A stretch of DNA of 64,000 nt from Desulfobacterium sp. (GTDB lineage: Bacteria > Desulfobacterota > Desulfobacteria > Desulfobacterales > Desulfobacteraceae). The translations under genes were made by a program, and so were the position numbers. Under the pieces are notes generated by a model. That model was given only the letters and a program-made list of their open reading frames with translations, was not told where the DNA came from and did no database searches. The stretch covers positions 84,381 through 148,380 of the forward strand of contig JAQYWC010000053.1 of the NCBI GenBank assembly GCA_030145245.1. The letters are read 5' to 3'. Of the stretch, positions 1-8,458 are shown in pieces; positions within the stretch are counted from its first letter, which is position 1, and each line of letters begins with the position of its first letter.

Positions 1-276
1 CCGGATGAGAGACAGTCGGGCTTGAGTTTGTCCCGCTCCATTGAACTTGCAGAGCGCCTGATTCAGGCGGGAGAGAAAAATGCCGCATCCATACGGGCCA
101 AGATTACTGACCTGATTACAGGACATGACCACACGGCTATTGATTATGTAAGCCTGTGCGATCCCGACACCCTGAATGAGGTGGACCTTATCACCTCCCC
201 GGTGTTGTTGGCCCTGGCCGTGAAGGTGGGGAAAACCCGGCTCATCGACAACCGGGTTATTGATCCAGCACAATAA
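1..276 (+). CDS. panC: Pantothenate synthetase, C-terminal part (cut by window edge)
   Basis: PanC joins pantoate and beta-alanine with ATP to make pantothenate, the coenzyme A precursor, in the cytoplasm. Only the last 91 codons are inside the window; the frame is open from base 1 to the TAA at 274-276. The visible part has the family's late signature, with the ERQ-x-LSLSRS helix, then YVSLCDPDTLNEVD and LLALAVKVGKTRLIDN. The stop lies within the last 20 bases of the convergent gene on the other strand. The type III pantothenate kinase at 28.6-29.4 kb carries out the next step of the same pathway. The identity is secure from the C-terminal motif; the catalytic N-terminal half is outside the window. 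Confidence 0.9.
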   Translation, partial: PDERQSGLSLSRSIELAERLIQAGEKNAASIRAKITDLITGHDHTAIDYVSLCDPDTLNEVDLITSPVLLALAVKVGKTRLIDNRVIDPAQ

Positions 277-1111
277 CCACCCGGCACTGTTTCATGAACC
301 AGTGCCGCTCGGCTGTTTTTTCGATGGTTTCGGCATCGGATTTGGAGATAACGATAAACTTGTTTGTCTTGCCCCCTTTTCTCAATCCCTTTATGATCAG
401 GGGGTTGGGGCCGGTTTTTTCCGCTACCAGGGGAAGGGTTTGGGTGCAGGCAAACTGACAGACCCCTCCTTGAACCGCATATTCCCGGCTGATGAACCGG
501 GCGCTGTAGATCTCGTTGCCCTGTTCGCTGACGATCATCGGGTAGATGACCGGCTGGATGCCAAGGCCCCTTGCATCCAGGATGAGCCCTGTGTATGGCT
601 CCCGGACAGGCGGCTTAAAGGCGTCATTCTTGGGGGGGATGATCTTCAGGGGCGGGATCTCCCCGATCTCTTCCGGCAGCACCAGCTGGAGAAATCCGCC
701 GAACATCTTTGCCTCAAGGGTCACTTCCATGGCCCGGTCCGAGGTGAAGTGCTGTTCCGCAATGGCGGCGTCCATGGCCAGTTTCTCAATGCCCGCCATG
801 AGGGTATCCCCGGGGGGCGGGCTGGTTTCGCTCTCGTTTTCGAATGCGATCCGGTTGAGGATATTGATCAGGTTGCCCCTGGCATCCAGCTTGGCCTTGC
901 CCAGGATGGCGTCAGGGGATTCATTGATCCCTTTTTCCAACGGCGAGGCCTTGCCCGTGGCTTGAATAGTGCCCGTGCTCCAGTTGACTTGGCCGTGTTC
1001 ATATTGGGTGACGCACTGGTCGTTCTCTCCTGCCTGGAGGGATGGAACCAGGAGTGGCGTTGATATGAAGAAAAGGCAGAGTATTATTTTAACATGGCTT
1101 GCAAGTGTCAT
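257..1111 (-). CDS. Exported protein of unknown function (LPP20-like)
   Basis: This 284-residue protein starts at ATG 1111, which puts a clear signal peptide first: positive MTLASHVK, then a hydrophobic stretch ending near SLQAGEND. A longer start at 1198 would add 29 residues that do not look exported and would overlap the upstream gene more. After the signal comes a segment with a QATGKA motif, resembling LPP20/FlgP-type repeats (VNWSTGTIQATGKA, then an alternating region), then YTGLILDARGLGIQP and GNEIYSARFISREYAVQGG. I do not know a function; it is probably periplasmic. It overlaps the 3' end of the HD phosphohydrolase gene by 23 bases and looks like the last gene of the mobB operon. Its 3' end overlaps panC tail to tail. 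Confidence 0.65.
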   Translation of the reverse strand: MTLASHVKIILCLFFISTPLLVPSLQAGENDQCVTQYEHGQVNWSTGTIQATGKASPLEKGINESPDAILGKAKLDARGNLINILNRIAFENESETSPPPGDTLMAGIEKLAMDAAIAEQHFTSDRAMEVTLEAKMFGGFLQLVLPEEIGEIPPLKIIPPKNDAFKPPVREPYTGLILDARGLGIQPVIYPMIVSEQGNEIYSARFISREYAVQGGVCQFACTQTLPLVAEKTGPNPLIIKGLRKGGKTNKFIVISKSDAETIEKTAERHWFMKQCRVVIVLDQ

Positions 1112-1886
1112 GAATATAGGTGTCCATGTGGTTGAAAACGTGGTCAAGGGCTTTGTCAAGGTCGGCACAACCGGGCAGGGTTGAGGCAAGTTGCTCAATG
1201 TAGCGCCTCTCTTTTACCCGGGCCGTGGTGGGTGCGAAGTTGAGGTCAAAGACCCAGGAAATTTGCATCAGCTTGAAATCGTTCAGCCGCTTGATATGGG
1301 AACTCTTTACAAAATCGTGCTGGAAAATGGCCTGGAACGGCTCTGGAGAGTACCCGCCGTCATCCTTAAGCCCAAGCTCGATGAATTTGTCGTTGCCGGC
1401 GTCCGTGGCGAGATAATGGTCGATCACCACCTGCCAGATGTCCAGCTTGTCAGCATCCCGCAACAGCTTCATGAAGAAGAGGGTTTTGTCGTCCCTGTCC
1501 GTGGGAAGGTTTGCGGCATTGTGAAAACCGATGGCGTCTGTGATGAGCGCTTTGTCCCGGGCCGACAGGCCATGGAGCAAGTTCATCTTTTCGATCACCC
1601 CAAGTCCCAAATGGGCATGGTTTTCCGAGGCAAGATCCAGAAAGGTGTTGTAGGTCTTGAACTGCTCAAACCGTCCGATATCATGGAGCAGGGCCATGGC
1701 TTCGGCCAGGATGAGCTCCTCTTGGGGAAGTGCCAGGGCTTGTCCCAGGCCCAGGATCTCTTCACATACCCGGATGGTGTGCTTTTTTTTCAGCAGATAG
1801 GGGCCGTCATCCCTTGTGGGATCGATGAAGGTGTCTGCATAGTCATGGAATTGCTGTTTCAGCTGCTCAAGTTCACGGTTTTCCAT
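1089..1886 (-). CDS. HD-domain phosphohydrolase
   Basis: A 265-residue cytoplasmic protein of the metal-dependent HD superfamily, which hydrolyses phosphate esters of nucleotides or signalling molecules. The metal ligands are visible in order: KKKHTIRV (first His), ALLHDIGRFEQF (His-Asp pair), ENHAHLG and IGFHNA (further His), and LLRDADKLDIW (late Asp). The substrate cannot be told from sequence. It starts 6 bases after the mobB stop with GAGG before the ATG, so the two are co-transcribed. A nucleotide-related housekeeping role is as likely as a molybdenum-cofactor role. Confidence 0.8.
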   Translation of the reverse strand: MENRELEQLKQQFHDYADTFIDPTRDDGPYLLKKKHTIRVCEEILGLGQALALPQEELILAEAMALLHDIGRFEQFKTYNTFLDLASENHAHLGLGVIEKMNLLHGLSARDKALITDAIGFHNAANLPTDRDDKTLFFMKLLRDADKLDIWQVVIDHYLATDAGNDKFIELGLKDDGGYSPEPFQAIFQHDFVKSSHIKRLNDFKLMQISWVFDLNFAPTTARVKERRYIEQLASTLPGCADLDKALDHVFNHMDTYIHDTCKPC

Positions 1887-1892
1887 GGGGCC

Positions 1893-2420
1893 TCAATTGG
1901 TGCGCTCTCGGTTCAAAAGAATATCCCCGGTCAGGATAAAGGTGGCCTCGATAAAGTCGGCCAGGGCTTCAATATCATCCAGGCCAAAGGTCGGCACCGC
2001 CGGAGTATGGCTGGAATCGGTCATAAAGGCCACAAGGTCCGGGTCATCAAGGCAGAGGGGCTCTTTGTGTTTGCTGTCCGTCCTGAAAATCTCTATCTTG
2101 GGGATGCGTTCCCGCTTGAACCCTTCCACGATGATCAGGTCCATGTCCGAAAGATGGGCGGCAAGCTCTGTCAGGGAGTCGGTCTCCCTGTCCCTGACAA
2201 GGGCGATGGTGTCCGGGGAAACCACCAGGGTGGCATGGGCCCCGGCCTGTCTGTGGCGCCAGGAGTCCTTGCCCTTTTTATCTATCTCAACCTCTTTGTG
2301 GGCGTGCTTGACAGTGCCGAGCCTGTGGCCCCGGTTCCTCAGTATGGGAATGATTTTCTCAAGAAGGGTGGTCTTGCCTGATCCGGATTTTCCTGCAATT
2401 GCTATTATCGTTGGTCTCAT
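1893..2420 (-). CDS. mobB: Molybdopterin-guanine dinucleotide biosynthesis protein B
   Basis: MobB is a small GTP-binding adapter that assists MobA in attaching GMP to molybdopterin, forming the dinucleotide cofactor of Mo/W enzymes such as formate dehydrogenases. The 175-residue protein has the P-loop GKSGSGKTTLLEK near residues 10-22, GTVKHAHKEVEIDKKGKDSWRH (family-typical KHxxH-x-D segment) near 37-55, and LIIVEGFKRERIPKIE near 95-110. Length and motif order fit the family. It is first in a leftward operon and divergent from a kinase/HTH-PBP pair that may also concern molybdate or tungstate. Confidence 0.92.
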   Translation of the reverse strand: MRPTIIAIAGKSGSGKTTLLEKIIPILRNRGHRLGTVKHAHKEVEIDKKGKDSWRHRQAGAHATLVVSPDTIALVRDRETDSLTELAAHLSDMDLIIVEGFKRERIPKIEIFRTDSKHKEPLCLDDPDLVAFMTDSSHTPAVPTFGLDDIEALADFIEATFILTGDILLNRERTN

Positions 2421-2568
2421 AATTTCATCATTTGTTATTGGTTACTCCAGCCCTTATCAATAGTTTGCATGGCCGATAAAGTCAAGGAGGATCACCGGAC
2501 CATGGTGATTTGGGTTTAAGTGTGATATGGAAATGCAGATGATGAATTAATGCAAATGGGATTGATGA

Positions 2569-3100
2569 ATGGACAAGAAAACAAACATAGTTTTGATCGG
2601 AATGCCTGCGGTGGGAAAGAGCACAGTGGGGATTCTGTTGGCAAAAAAAACAGGGCTATCCTTCCTTGATACCGACATCCTGATACAGACGGGAGAGGGA
2701 AAGCTTCTTTCCGAGATCATTGAGGAGCGGGGATGTAAAGGATTCATGGCCCTGGAGCAGGAGTATCTTTGTTCCGTAGGGGTTACAGGTCACGTCATTG
2801 CAACGGGCGGCAGCGCAGTCTACAGCGGCCAGGGCATGGAGCACCTCTCGAAAAACGGGGTGGTTGCCTATCTTGAAACAGGGCTTGATCATCTTAAAAA
2901 AAGGCTTTCGTCCCTTGATTCCAGGGGCGTGATCCGCGCTCCTGGCCAGGACATTTCAGCACTCTATCACGAGCGGACGCCGCTCTACGAGCGGTATGCC
3001 GACCTGACCGTTCAATGCGGTACCATGACGCCGGATAAGGTGCTGTCAGCCATGATGACATTCAACGAACTGCCAAGGGCCAAGGAGTGTGATGATGAAT
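2569..3100 (+). CDS. Shikimate-kinase-like P-loop kinase, substrate uncertain
   Basis: The 177-residue protein (stop codon ends at 3102) has the shikimate kinase fold: Walker A GMPAVGKST near residue 11, LDTDILIQ (Asp pair near residue 34), ATGGSAV (the GGS/GGG turn) and a lid-type ERTPLYERYADL near the C-terminus. In AroK/AroL the shikimate carboxylate is held by an Arg in an F-R-x-x-E motif. Here that place reads GFMALEQE, so the Arg appears to be Met. Similar variant kinases exist in other anaerobes and are usually labelled shikimate kinase by homology. A small-molecule kinase is well supported; shikimate as substrate is not. The gene overlaps the HTH/PBP regulator by a few bases. Confidence 0.65.
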
Positions 3101-4024
3101 GATCTGCTTTCAACCAAAGAAGTGGCAAAGTTTCTCAATATCAACGAGAAGATGGTCTATACACTGATTTCGGACAAGGGGCTGCCGGCCACCAAGGTGA
3201 CGGGAAAATGGCTCTTTCCCCTGGATCTTGTCAAGCAGTGGATTGAGGCGGGCACGGTGAACTATCCCGAGCCTGCCACAAAGCTGCCCCCCTACCACGG
3301 GCTGGTGCTCATTGCGGGCAGCAACGACCTGCTGCTGGACAGGACCATCTCCACCTTTAATACCCGGTTCCCGGATCACATGGCCATGTTCGGCTTTGCC
3401 GGGAGCATGGGGGGGCTTCGGGCCCTTCGCCAGAACCTCTGCCACATCGCCTCCAGCCATCTGGTGGCAGGTGAGGGGGGCGAGTATAACTTTCCTTATA
3501 TATTAAAGGAGATGGAACGGATGCCGGCCGTGGTCAACTTCTGCATGCGGGAGCAGGGCATCCTTGTGAAAAAGGGGAACCCCCACAACATCACATCGGT
3601 TGCGGACATGGCCAAGAAGAAGATCACCATGGTTAACCGGATCCTTGGTACGGGCACCCGGAAGCTGTTTGACAGGGAGTTGAAAAAGGCGGGTATCAAG
3701 GGGGAGAGCATTGAGGGGTATGAGAGTGTCCAGGCAAAGCACATGGACATAGGTCTTGCCATCCATGAGGGAAAGGCCGATGCAGGGCCTGGTATACGGC
3801 CTGTGGCCAACCGGCTGGATCTGGGGTTTGTTCCCATCTGCTGGGAGCGGTTCGATCTTCTGATCTCCAAGGAGCGGTTTTTTGACCAGGGGATTCAGCT
3901 GTTCCTGGGCACCCTTAAGGAAGCGTTCTTCAAGGATGCCGCAGCCAACCTGGGCGGGTACGACCTTTCCATGTCAGGCAGGATGGTCTACGCCCAATCC
4001 TCACCTGAATCGGAATCTGAATAG
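3095..4024 (+). CDS. HTH transcriptional regulator with periplasmic-binding-protein-like domain
   Basis: A cytoplasmic regulator in two parts. Residues about 1-55 form an excisionase/MerR-type winged helix (LLSTKEVAKFLNINEKMVYTLI ... GKWLFPLDLVKQWI). From about residue 70 it has a PBP-like ligand domain (PF12727 type: LVLIAGSNDLLLD, SHLVAGEGGEYNFPYI, then INxRxxGTGTR-like MVNRILGTGTRKLFD). Such proteins often sense molybdate, tungstate or a related ligand and sit near Mo-cofactor genes, as here beside mobB. ATG 3095 is chosen because AAGGAG precedes it by 7 bases; GTG 3089 and ATG 3092 are also in frame. Its 3' end overlaps alr tail to tail by 37 bases. Confidence 0.8.
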   Translation: MNDLLSTKEVAKFLNINEKMVYTLISDKGLPATKVTGKWLFPLDLVKQWIEAGTVNYPEPATKLPPYHGLVLIAGSNDLLLDRTISTFNTRFPDHMAMFGFAGSMGGLRALRQNLCHIASSHLVAGEGGEYNFPYILKEMERMPAVVNFCMREQGILVKKGNPHNITSVADMAKKKITMVNRILGTGTRKLFDRELKKAGIKGESIEGYESVQAKHMDIGLAIHEGKADAGPGIRPVANRLDLGFVPICWERFDLLISKERFFDQGIQLFLGTLKEAFFKDAAANLGGYDLSMSGRMVYAQSSPESESE

Positions 4025-5178
4025 ATTTTCGGCACCCGGGCCGTTAAGGAGGAGACAACCTCGTAGTTGATGGTGTTTGTCAGGCCTGCGATCTCGTCTG
4101 CAGTGATGGCCTCCTCCTCCTGGATCCCCAGGATCACCACCCTGTCCCCGGGTTTGGCACCGGGAATATGGCCCACGTCGATCAGGGTCTGGTCCATGCA
4201 GATCTTTCCTGCAATGGGCGCTCGTTTTCCCCTGATCAGCATGCTTCCCTTTGAGGAGAGCAGCCGTGAATATCCGTCAGCATAGCCCACGGGTACGGCG
4301 GCGATCACGCTCTCGGCTTCGGTTACATAGGTCATGCCGTAACCCACCTTGAACGCTTTTGGCACCTTCTTGACCGAGGTGACAATGCTGTGGATCTCCA
4401 TGGCCGGTTTCAGGTCCAGGTGATCTGTTTTCACCTCTTCTGAGGGGGCAAGTCCGTACATGGTAATCCCGATTCTTACCATGTTGAAATGGGATCGGGG
4501 CATCTCTATGACGGCGGCGCTGTTTGCACAGTGAACCAGGGGGAATTCCATACCCTGGGCCTTTAACTCCCCAATGAAATCTGTAAACACCTTGTACTGG
4601 TAGTCTGCATAGGCCTTGTCCCTGCAGTCAGCCGAGGCAAAATGGGTATAGATCCCTTCCAGTTCGATGCCTTTAAGCCCGGCAATGATTGCCACCTCGG
4701 CAACCGCCTCGCCCTTGAGCGCTGAATCCCGCCTTCTTGAATCCGGCAATATGCCCAGCCGTCCCATGCCGGTGTCGATCTTGAGGTGGGCCTTGATGGT
4801 CCCTCCCCTGGCAACGGCTTTTTTAGAGAGCATTTGGGCGGATTCAAGATCAAACACTGTGAACGTTAGGTCAAGCGCCATGAGCTGGTCGATCTCATCA
4901 TCCCGGGTGTATCCCAGGATGAGAATGGGAGCAGCTATGCCCGCTTCCCTCAGCTCCAGGGCTTCATGGAACCTTGCCACGGCCAAGTGGTCCGCTCCGT
5001 TTGCAAGGGCCGTTTCTGCGACCCGTACCGCGCCGTGGCCGTACCCGTCTGCCTTGACCACGGCCATGATCGATGTCCCGGCCGTGGTGAGTGATTTTAG
5101 AACCCTGAGGTTGTGACCAATGGCGTCAAGATCAATCTGCTTCCAGACCAGGGGAGAGGGGTTCTTTATCTTCTGCAT
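3988..5178 (-). CDS. alr: Alanine racemase
   Basis: Alr interconverts L- and D-alanine with PLP, supplying D-alanine for peptidoglycan. The 396-residue protein has the PLP lysine in MAVVKADGYGHGA near residue 40 and the second-base tyrosine in VGYGMTYVTEAES. HFASAD, MVRIGITMYGLAPS and GKICMDQTLIDV match the family's conserved blocks. A short extra loop (SRRRDSALKGEAV) lies between LGILPD and the GIYTHFA block. The gene is 12 bases behind nrdG, so it probably belongs to the nrdD-nrdG-alr transcript. Confidence 0.95.
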   Translation of the reverse strand: MQKIKNPSPLVWKQIDLDAIGHNLRVLKSLTTAGTSIMAVVKADGYGHGAVRVAETALANGADHLAVARFHEALELREAGIAAPILILGYTRDDEIDQLMALDLTFTVFDLESAQMLSKKAVARGGTIKAHLKIDTGMGRLGILPDSRRRDSALKGEAVAEVAIIAGLKGIELEGIYTHFASADCRDKAYADYQYKVFTDFIGELKAQGMEFPLVHCANSAAVIEMPRSHFNMVRIGITMYGLAPSEEVKTDHLDLKPAMEIHSIVTSVKKVPKAFKVGYGMTYVTEAESVIAAVPVGYADGYSRLLSSKGSMLIRGKRAPIAGKICMDQTLIDVGHIPGAKPGDRVVILGIQEEEAITADEIAGLTNTINYEVVSSLTARVPKIYSDSDSGEDWA

Positions 5179-5190
5179 GTCATCCTCGCA

Positions 5191-5895
5191 TCAGCGTATG
5201 TGGCAGTGGTTTACCGAGGGTTCCACCTCAGCCTTGAGGGCGAGCATCTCGTCGTCGGAGAAGAACCGGTCCTCTTCCTTGAAAAAGAGGGGGTTGAGCA
5301 TACTCACCCCCTGTGAGCAGGGCTGGAGAATATAATTCTTCGCCCCTTGGATCAGCTCTCCGATGTCTGCCATCTTCTCTTTGGTCAACAGCGGTTTGAT
5401 GCAGGTGGTCCGGAACTCATAGGACGGTGCTTTGTCCATGATGATGCGGACGCTCTCCTTCACCGTGTTTGTGTCAAACCCCTCGCCGGCAGCCAGGCGG
5501 TATCCGTCAAGATCGCTCTTGATATCCATGGCCACGAAGTCCAGAAGCCCTTTGTCAAGGAGGTTCTCGACGACCCCGGGATTGCTCCCGTTGGTGTCGA
5601 GTTTGACCTTGAACCCAAGTGCTTTTATCTTCGTGATGACCCTTTCAAGGTCCGGCTGGAGGGTGGGTTCCCCGCCGGTGATCACAACCCCGTCAATGAG
5701 TCCCTGTCGCTTGTTGAGAAAGGCAAAGATATCCGCCTCGTCAATGGGCGCAGTCCCTTCCGGGAGCCTGCCTGCGGCAAGGTCCGGGTTGTGGCAGTAA
5801 GGGCAGACAAAGTTGCAGCCCGAGGTGAAGATCACCGATGATACCAGCCCTGGAAAGTCGATCATGGAATTTTTCTGGAAACCGCCGATTTTCAT
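5191..5895 (-). CDS. nrdG: Anaerobic ribonucleotide reductase activating protein (radical SAM)
   Basis: NrdG is a radical SAM enzyme that uses a [4Fe-4S] cluster and SAM to create the glycyl radical on NrdD. The cluster motif is in TSGCNFVCPYCHNPDL (C-x3-C-x2-C) near residues 26-39, and the SAM-binding GGEPTLQ follows near residue 75. At 234 residues it is of the longer PflA-like NrdG type. It starts 3 bases after the nrdD stop, which assigns it to that reductase rather than to pyruvate formate-lyase. Confidence 0.93.
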   Translation of the reverse strand: MKIGGFQKNSMIDFPGLVSSVIFTSGCNFVCPYCHNPDLAAGRLPEGTAPIDEADIFAFLNKRQGLIDGVVITGGEPTLQPDLERVITKIKALGFKVKLDTNGSNPGVVENLLDKGLLDFVAMDIKSDLDGYRLAAGEGFDTNTVKESVRIIMDKAPSYEFRTTCIKPLLTKEKMADIGELIQGAKNYILQPCSQGVSMLNPLFFKEEDRFFSDDEMLALKAEVEPSVNHCHIR

Positions 5896-5898
5896 GGG

Positions 5899-7989
5899 TT
5901 ATGCCACCTTAAAGGTTTTGCGCATGCAGAACTCGGTCTGCTTGCCGTTGTTCCACTGCTTCACGGGCCGGAGATAACCAACCACCCTGGAGTAGACCTC
6001 GGTCTCAGCCTCGCACTTGGGACAGGCAGGATGCTCACCCGGGATATATCCGTGGGAGGGGCAGACGCTGAAGGTGGGGGTCAGGGTAAAGTAGGGGAGG
6101 CGGTAGTTGTTGGCCACCTTTTTTACCATGGATTTCACAACTTCAATGTCGGGCATCTCCTCTCCAAGGAAGAGGTGAAGCACGGTGCCGCCGGTGTACC
6201 GGGTCTGGAGATCGTCCTGGAGATCCAGGGCCTCAAACAGATCGTCGGTGTAGTTGACCGGCAGCTGGGTGGAGTTGGTGTAAAAGGGGTCGCTTCCCTG
6301 GCTGAACTCGGCCTCGTTGGCGCAGATGATCCCGGGATACATCTTCTTGTCCTTCATGGCAAACCGGTAGGTGGTTCCCTCGGCCGGGGTAGCCTCAAGG
6401 TTGAAGATCTCGCCGGTTTCCACCTGCATGGCCTCGATCTTGCTCCGGATGTGATCCATCACCCTGACGGCAAAGGCCTGGCCCTTGTCCGTTGCAATGC
6501 TCTCTCCCATGAAGTTGATGCACGCCTCGTGCATGCCGAGGATGCCGATGGTGGAGAAGTGGTTGCGCCAGTAGCAGCCGGCAGACTCCCTGATCTTTCT
6601 CAGGTAGAACTTTGAGTAGGGGTAGAGGTTGCCGTCGGTGAACTTCTCAAGGATCTTCCGCTTGATGGTCAAAGACTGGCCGGCGGTCTGGATCAGTTCA
6701 TCGATCCGTTCCATGAACTCAGGCTCAGTCTTGGAGGTGTGGCCGATCCGGGGAAGGTTGAGGGTAACAACCCCGATGGAACCGGTCAGGGGGTTGGCTC
6801 CGAACAGGCCGCCGCCCCGTTTCCGAAGCTCCCGGTTGTCCAGCCGCAGGCGGCAGCACATGGAGCGGGCATCGTCCGGGCTCATGTCCGAGTTGACAAA
6901 GTTTGAGAAATAGGGAATGCCGTATTTACCGGTCATCTTCCACACGTTCTCAAGGTTGGGGTTGTCCCAGTTGAAATCCTCGGTGATGTTGTAGGTCGGG
7001 ATGGGGAAGGTAAAGACCCGGCCCTTGGCATCCCCTTCCATCATCACCTCGGCAAAGGCGTTGTTGATGACGTCCATCTCCGCCTGGAAGTCGGCATAGG
7101 TCTCTTCCAGGTACTTGCCGCCGATCACCACAGGGGAGTCTTTAAGAATAGCGGGGACGACAAGGTCCATGGTGATGTTGGTGAAGGGTGTCTGGAACCC
7201 GACCCGGGTTGGGATGTTGATGTTGAACACAAACTCCTGGAGCGCCTGCTTCACCTCTTTATAGCTGAGCTTGTCCTTCCTGACAAAGGGAGCCAGAAGA
7301 GTGTCGAAGTTGCTCATGGCCTGGGCTCCGGCAGCCTCGCCCTGGAGGGTGTAGAAGAAGTTGACCATCTGGCCGAGGGCTGTCCTGAAGTGGTTCGGCG
7401 GTGAGCTTTCCACCTTGCCGGCCACGCCCTTGAACCCTTCCATGAGCAGATCCTGGAGATCCCAGCCCACGCAATATACCGACAGCAGGCTCAGGTCATG
7501 GATATGGATGTCACCGTTGTTGTGGGCATCCCTTACTTTTGCGGGGTAGATGCTGTTGAGCCAGTATTCCGCAGTGATGTCGGATGAGATGAAGTTGTTT
7601 AGGCCCTGGAGGGAGTAACTCATGTTGGAGTTCTCCTTGACCTTCCAGTCCATGCGCTTGATGTAGGAGTCCATGAGATCCACGTTCTCCTTGATGGTGA
7701 TCTTCCGGATCTGGTTGCGCTGCTCCCGGTAGAGGATGTAGGCCTTGGCAGTTTTATAAAAGGGGGAATCGAGCAGGACCCGCTCTACAATGTCCTGGAT
7801 CTCTTCCACCTCGGGGCATGTTCCTAAACGAAGATCCCGGGCAAGGGTGATCACCTTCAGTGTCAGCTTTTTTGCCTCTCTATCATCAAATTCGCCGGTC
7901 TCTTTACCCGACTTAGCAATGGCATCACTGATCTTGGATGAATCAAATTCCGCAACCCTTCCGTCCCGTTTCTTAATTTTTTCGAACAT
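5899..7989 (-). CDS. nrdD: Anaerobic (class III) ribonucleoside-triphosphate reductase
   Basis: NrdD reduces NTPs to dNTPs using a glycyl radical and formate or thiol reductant, so it works only without oxygen. The 696-residue protein begins with an ATP-cone (about residues 3-95, KIKKRDGRVAEFDSSKI), which senses ATP/dATP. The catalytic barrel includes DIHIHDLSLLSVYCVGWDL and RMCC-type Cys near the middle (ARSMCCRLRLD). The C-terminus has the zinc cysteines CPSHGYI ... CPKCE and the glycyl radical loop SRVVGYLRP, with a final FCMRKTF. All catalytic elements appear intact. It heads the nrdD-nrdG-alr operon. Confidence 0.95.
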   Translation of the reverse strand: MFEKIKKRDGRVAEFDSSKISDAIAKSGKETGEFDDREAKKLTLKVITLARDLRLGTCPEVEEIQDIVERVLLDSPFYKTAKAYILYREQRNQIRKITIKENVDLMDSYIKRMDWKVKENSNMSYSLQGLNNFISSDITAEYWLNSIYPAKVRDAHNNGDIHIHDLSLLSVYCVGWDLQDLLMEGFKGVAGKVESSPPNHFRTALGQMVNFFYTLQGEAAGAQAMSNFDTLLAPFVRKDKLSYKEVKQALQEFVFNINIPTRVGFQTPFTNITMDLVVPAILKDSPVVIGGKYLEETYADFQAEMDVINNAFAEVMMEGDAKGRVFTFPIPTYNITEDFNWDNPNLENVWKMTGKYGIPYFSNFVNSDMSPDDARSMCCRLRLDNRELRKRGGGLFGANPLTGSIGVVTLNLPRIGHTSKTEPEFMERIDELIQTAGQSLTIKRKILEKFTDGNLYPYSKFYLRKIRESAGCYWRNHFSTIGILGMHEACINFMGESIATDKGQAFAVRVMDHIRSKIEAMQVETGEIFNLEATPAEGTTYRFAMKDKKMYPGIICANEAEFSQGSDPFYTNSTQLPVNYTDDLFEALDLQDDLQTRYTGGTVLHLFLGEEMPDIEVVKSMVKKVANNYRLPYFTLTPTFSVCPSHGYIPGEHPACPKCEAETEVYSRVVGYLRPVKQWNNGKQTEFCMRKTFKVA

Positions 7990-7999
7990 GCATATCCTC

Positions 8000-8027
8000 T
8001 TGAATAGCTCTTGAATAGCCCTTGAAT
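8000..8027. repeat. Short tandem direct repeat in nrdD leader
   Basis: TTGAATAGC occurs at 8000-8008 and 8011-8019, and TTGAAT again at 8022-8027: three 11-base-spaced copies. They sit between the nrdD promoter and start codon, so they are transcribed into the leader. Regularity of one helical turn suggests protein binding or replication slippage; no function is known. Confidence 0.6.
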
Positions 8028-8104
8028 TTGGGCTGTTATTATAGTATAGTTCTGCGTTGTTTTTCCTGCTGAAGACATCACGTTGATTGACGTGAGGCTC
8101 TTTA

Positions 8105-8131
8105 ATATTACAACATGCTGTAGCGTGTCAA
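8105..8131 (-). promoter_or_regulatory. Probable sigma-70 promoter of nrdD
   Basis: Read leftward, TTGACA (8131-8126) is followed after 15 bases by TAATAT (8110-8105), about 115 bases upstream of the nrdD ATG. The spacer is shorter than the usual 17, but both hexamers are near consensus and no other pair in this gap is as good. Confidence 0.5.
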
Positions 8132-8141
8132 TACTAAAATT

Positions 8142-8156
8142 CAACATATGGTGTGC
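8142..8156. promoter_or_regulatory. nrdR box: Possible NrdR box upstream of nrdD
   Basis: On the minus strand the sequence ACACCATATGTTG lies about 10 bases upstream of the -35 hexamer and matches the core of the NrdR consensus (acaCwAtATaTwGtgt). NrdR boxes normally come in pairs about three helical turns apart. The second site here, overlapping the promoter (ACACGCTACAGCATGT), matches poorly. The call rests on position and one half-good box. Confidence 0.35.
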
Positions 8157-8209
8157 TTGGCCCCAAGACCCCCAACTGGCGTGGGTGAAAAAAAATAGGG
8201 AGAAAAACC

Positions 8210-8458
8210 GTGCAACTCGACCACAGTCCTTTCTACAAAACCGTGATTACCCCCTGGTATGATTCCGATCCCGCCTGCTATTTCCTGGTGTTTTTTCTGG
8301 GCGTGGTGCTTCTTTTTGCCGGAGTCGGCATCTGGGTTGCGGCCATCCGGTTGGAGTACGCACCATTCCTCTGGTTTCCAGTGATGCTGGCCGTGATGTC
8401 CGCCTTTGTGATGGCTAAGATTTGTTTAAGGGTGGTCAACCGGAACAGGAACTCATAA
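8210..8458 (+). CDS. Small two-helix membrane protein
   Basis: An 82-residue protein starting at GTG 8210 behind AGGGAGA. It has two hydrophobic segments, about residues 23-46 (CYFLVFFLGVVLLFAGVGIW) and 52-75 (APFLWFPVMLAVMSAFVMAK), with a basic tail RVVNRNRNS. The function is not recognised. It is divergent from nrdD and convergent with the Nudix gene, overlapping its 3' end by 23 bases. The good ribosome site and membrane profile support a real gene. Confidence 0.6.
   Translation: MQLDHSPFYKTVITPWYDSDPACYFLVFFLGVVLLFAGVGIWVAAIRLEYAPFLWFPVMLAVMSAFVMAKICLRVVNRNRNS

Noticed and set aside
1191..2381. 396-codon frame opposite the HD and MobB genes
   Set aside because: Spans two genes and their gap without motifs or ribosome site.
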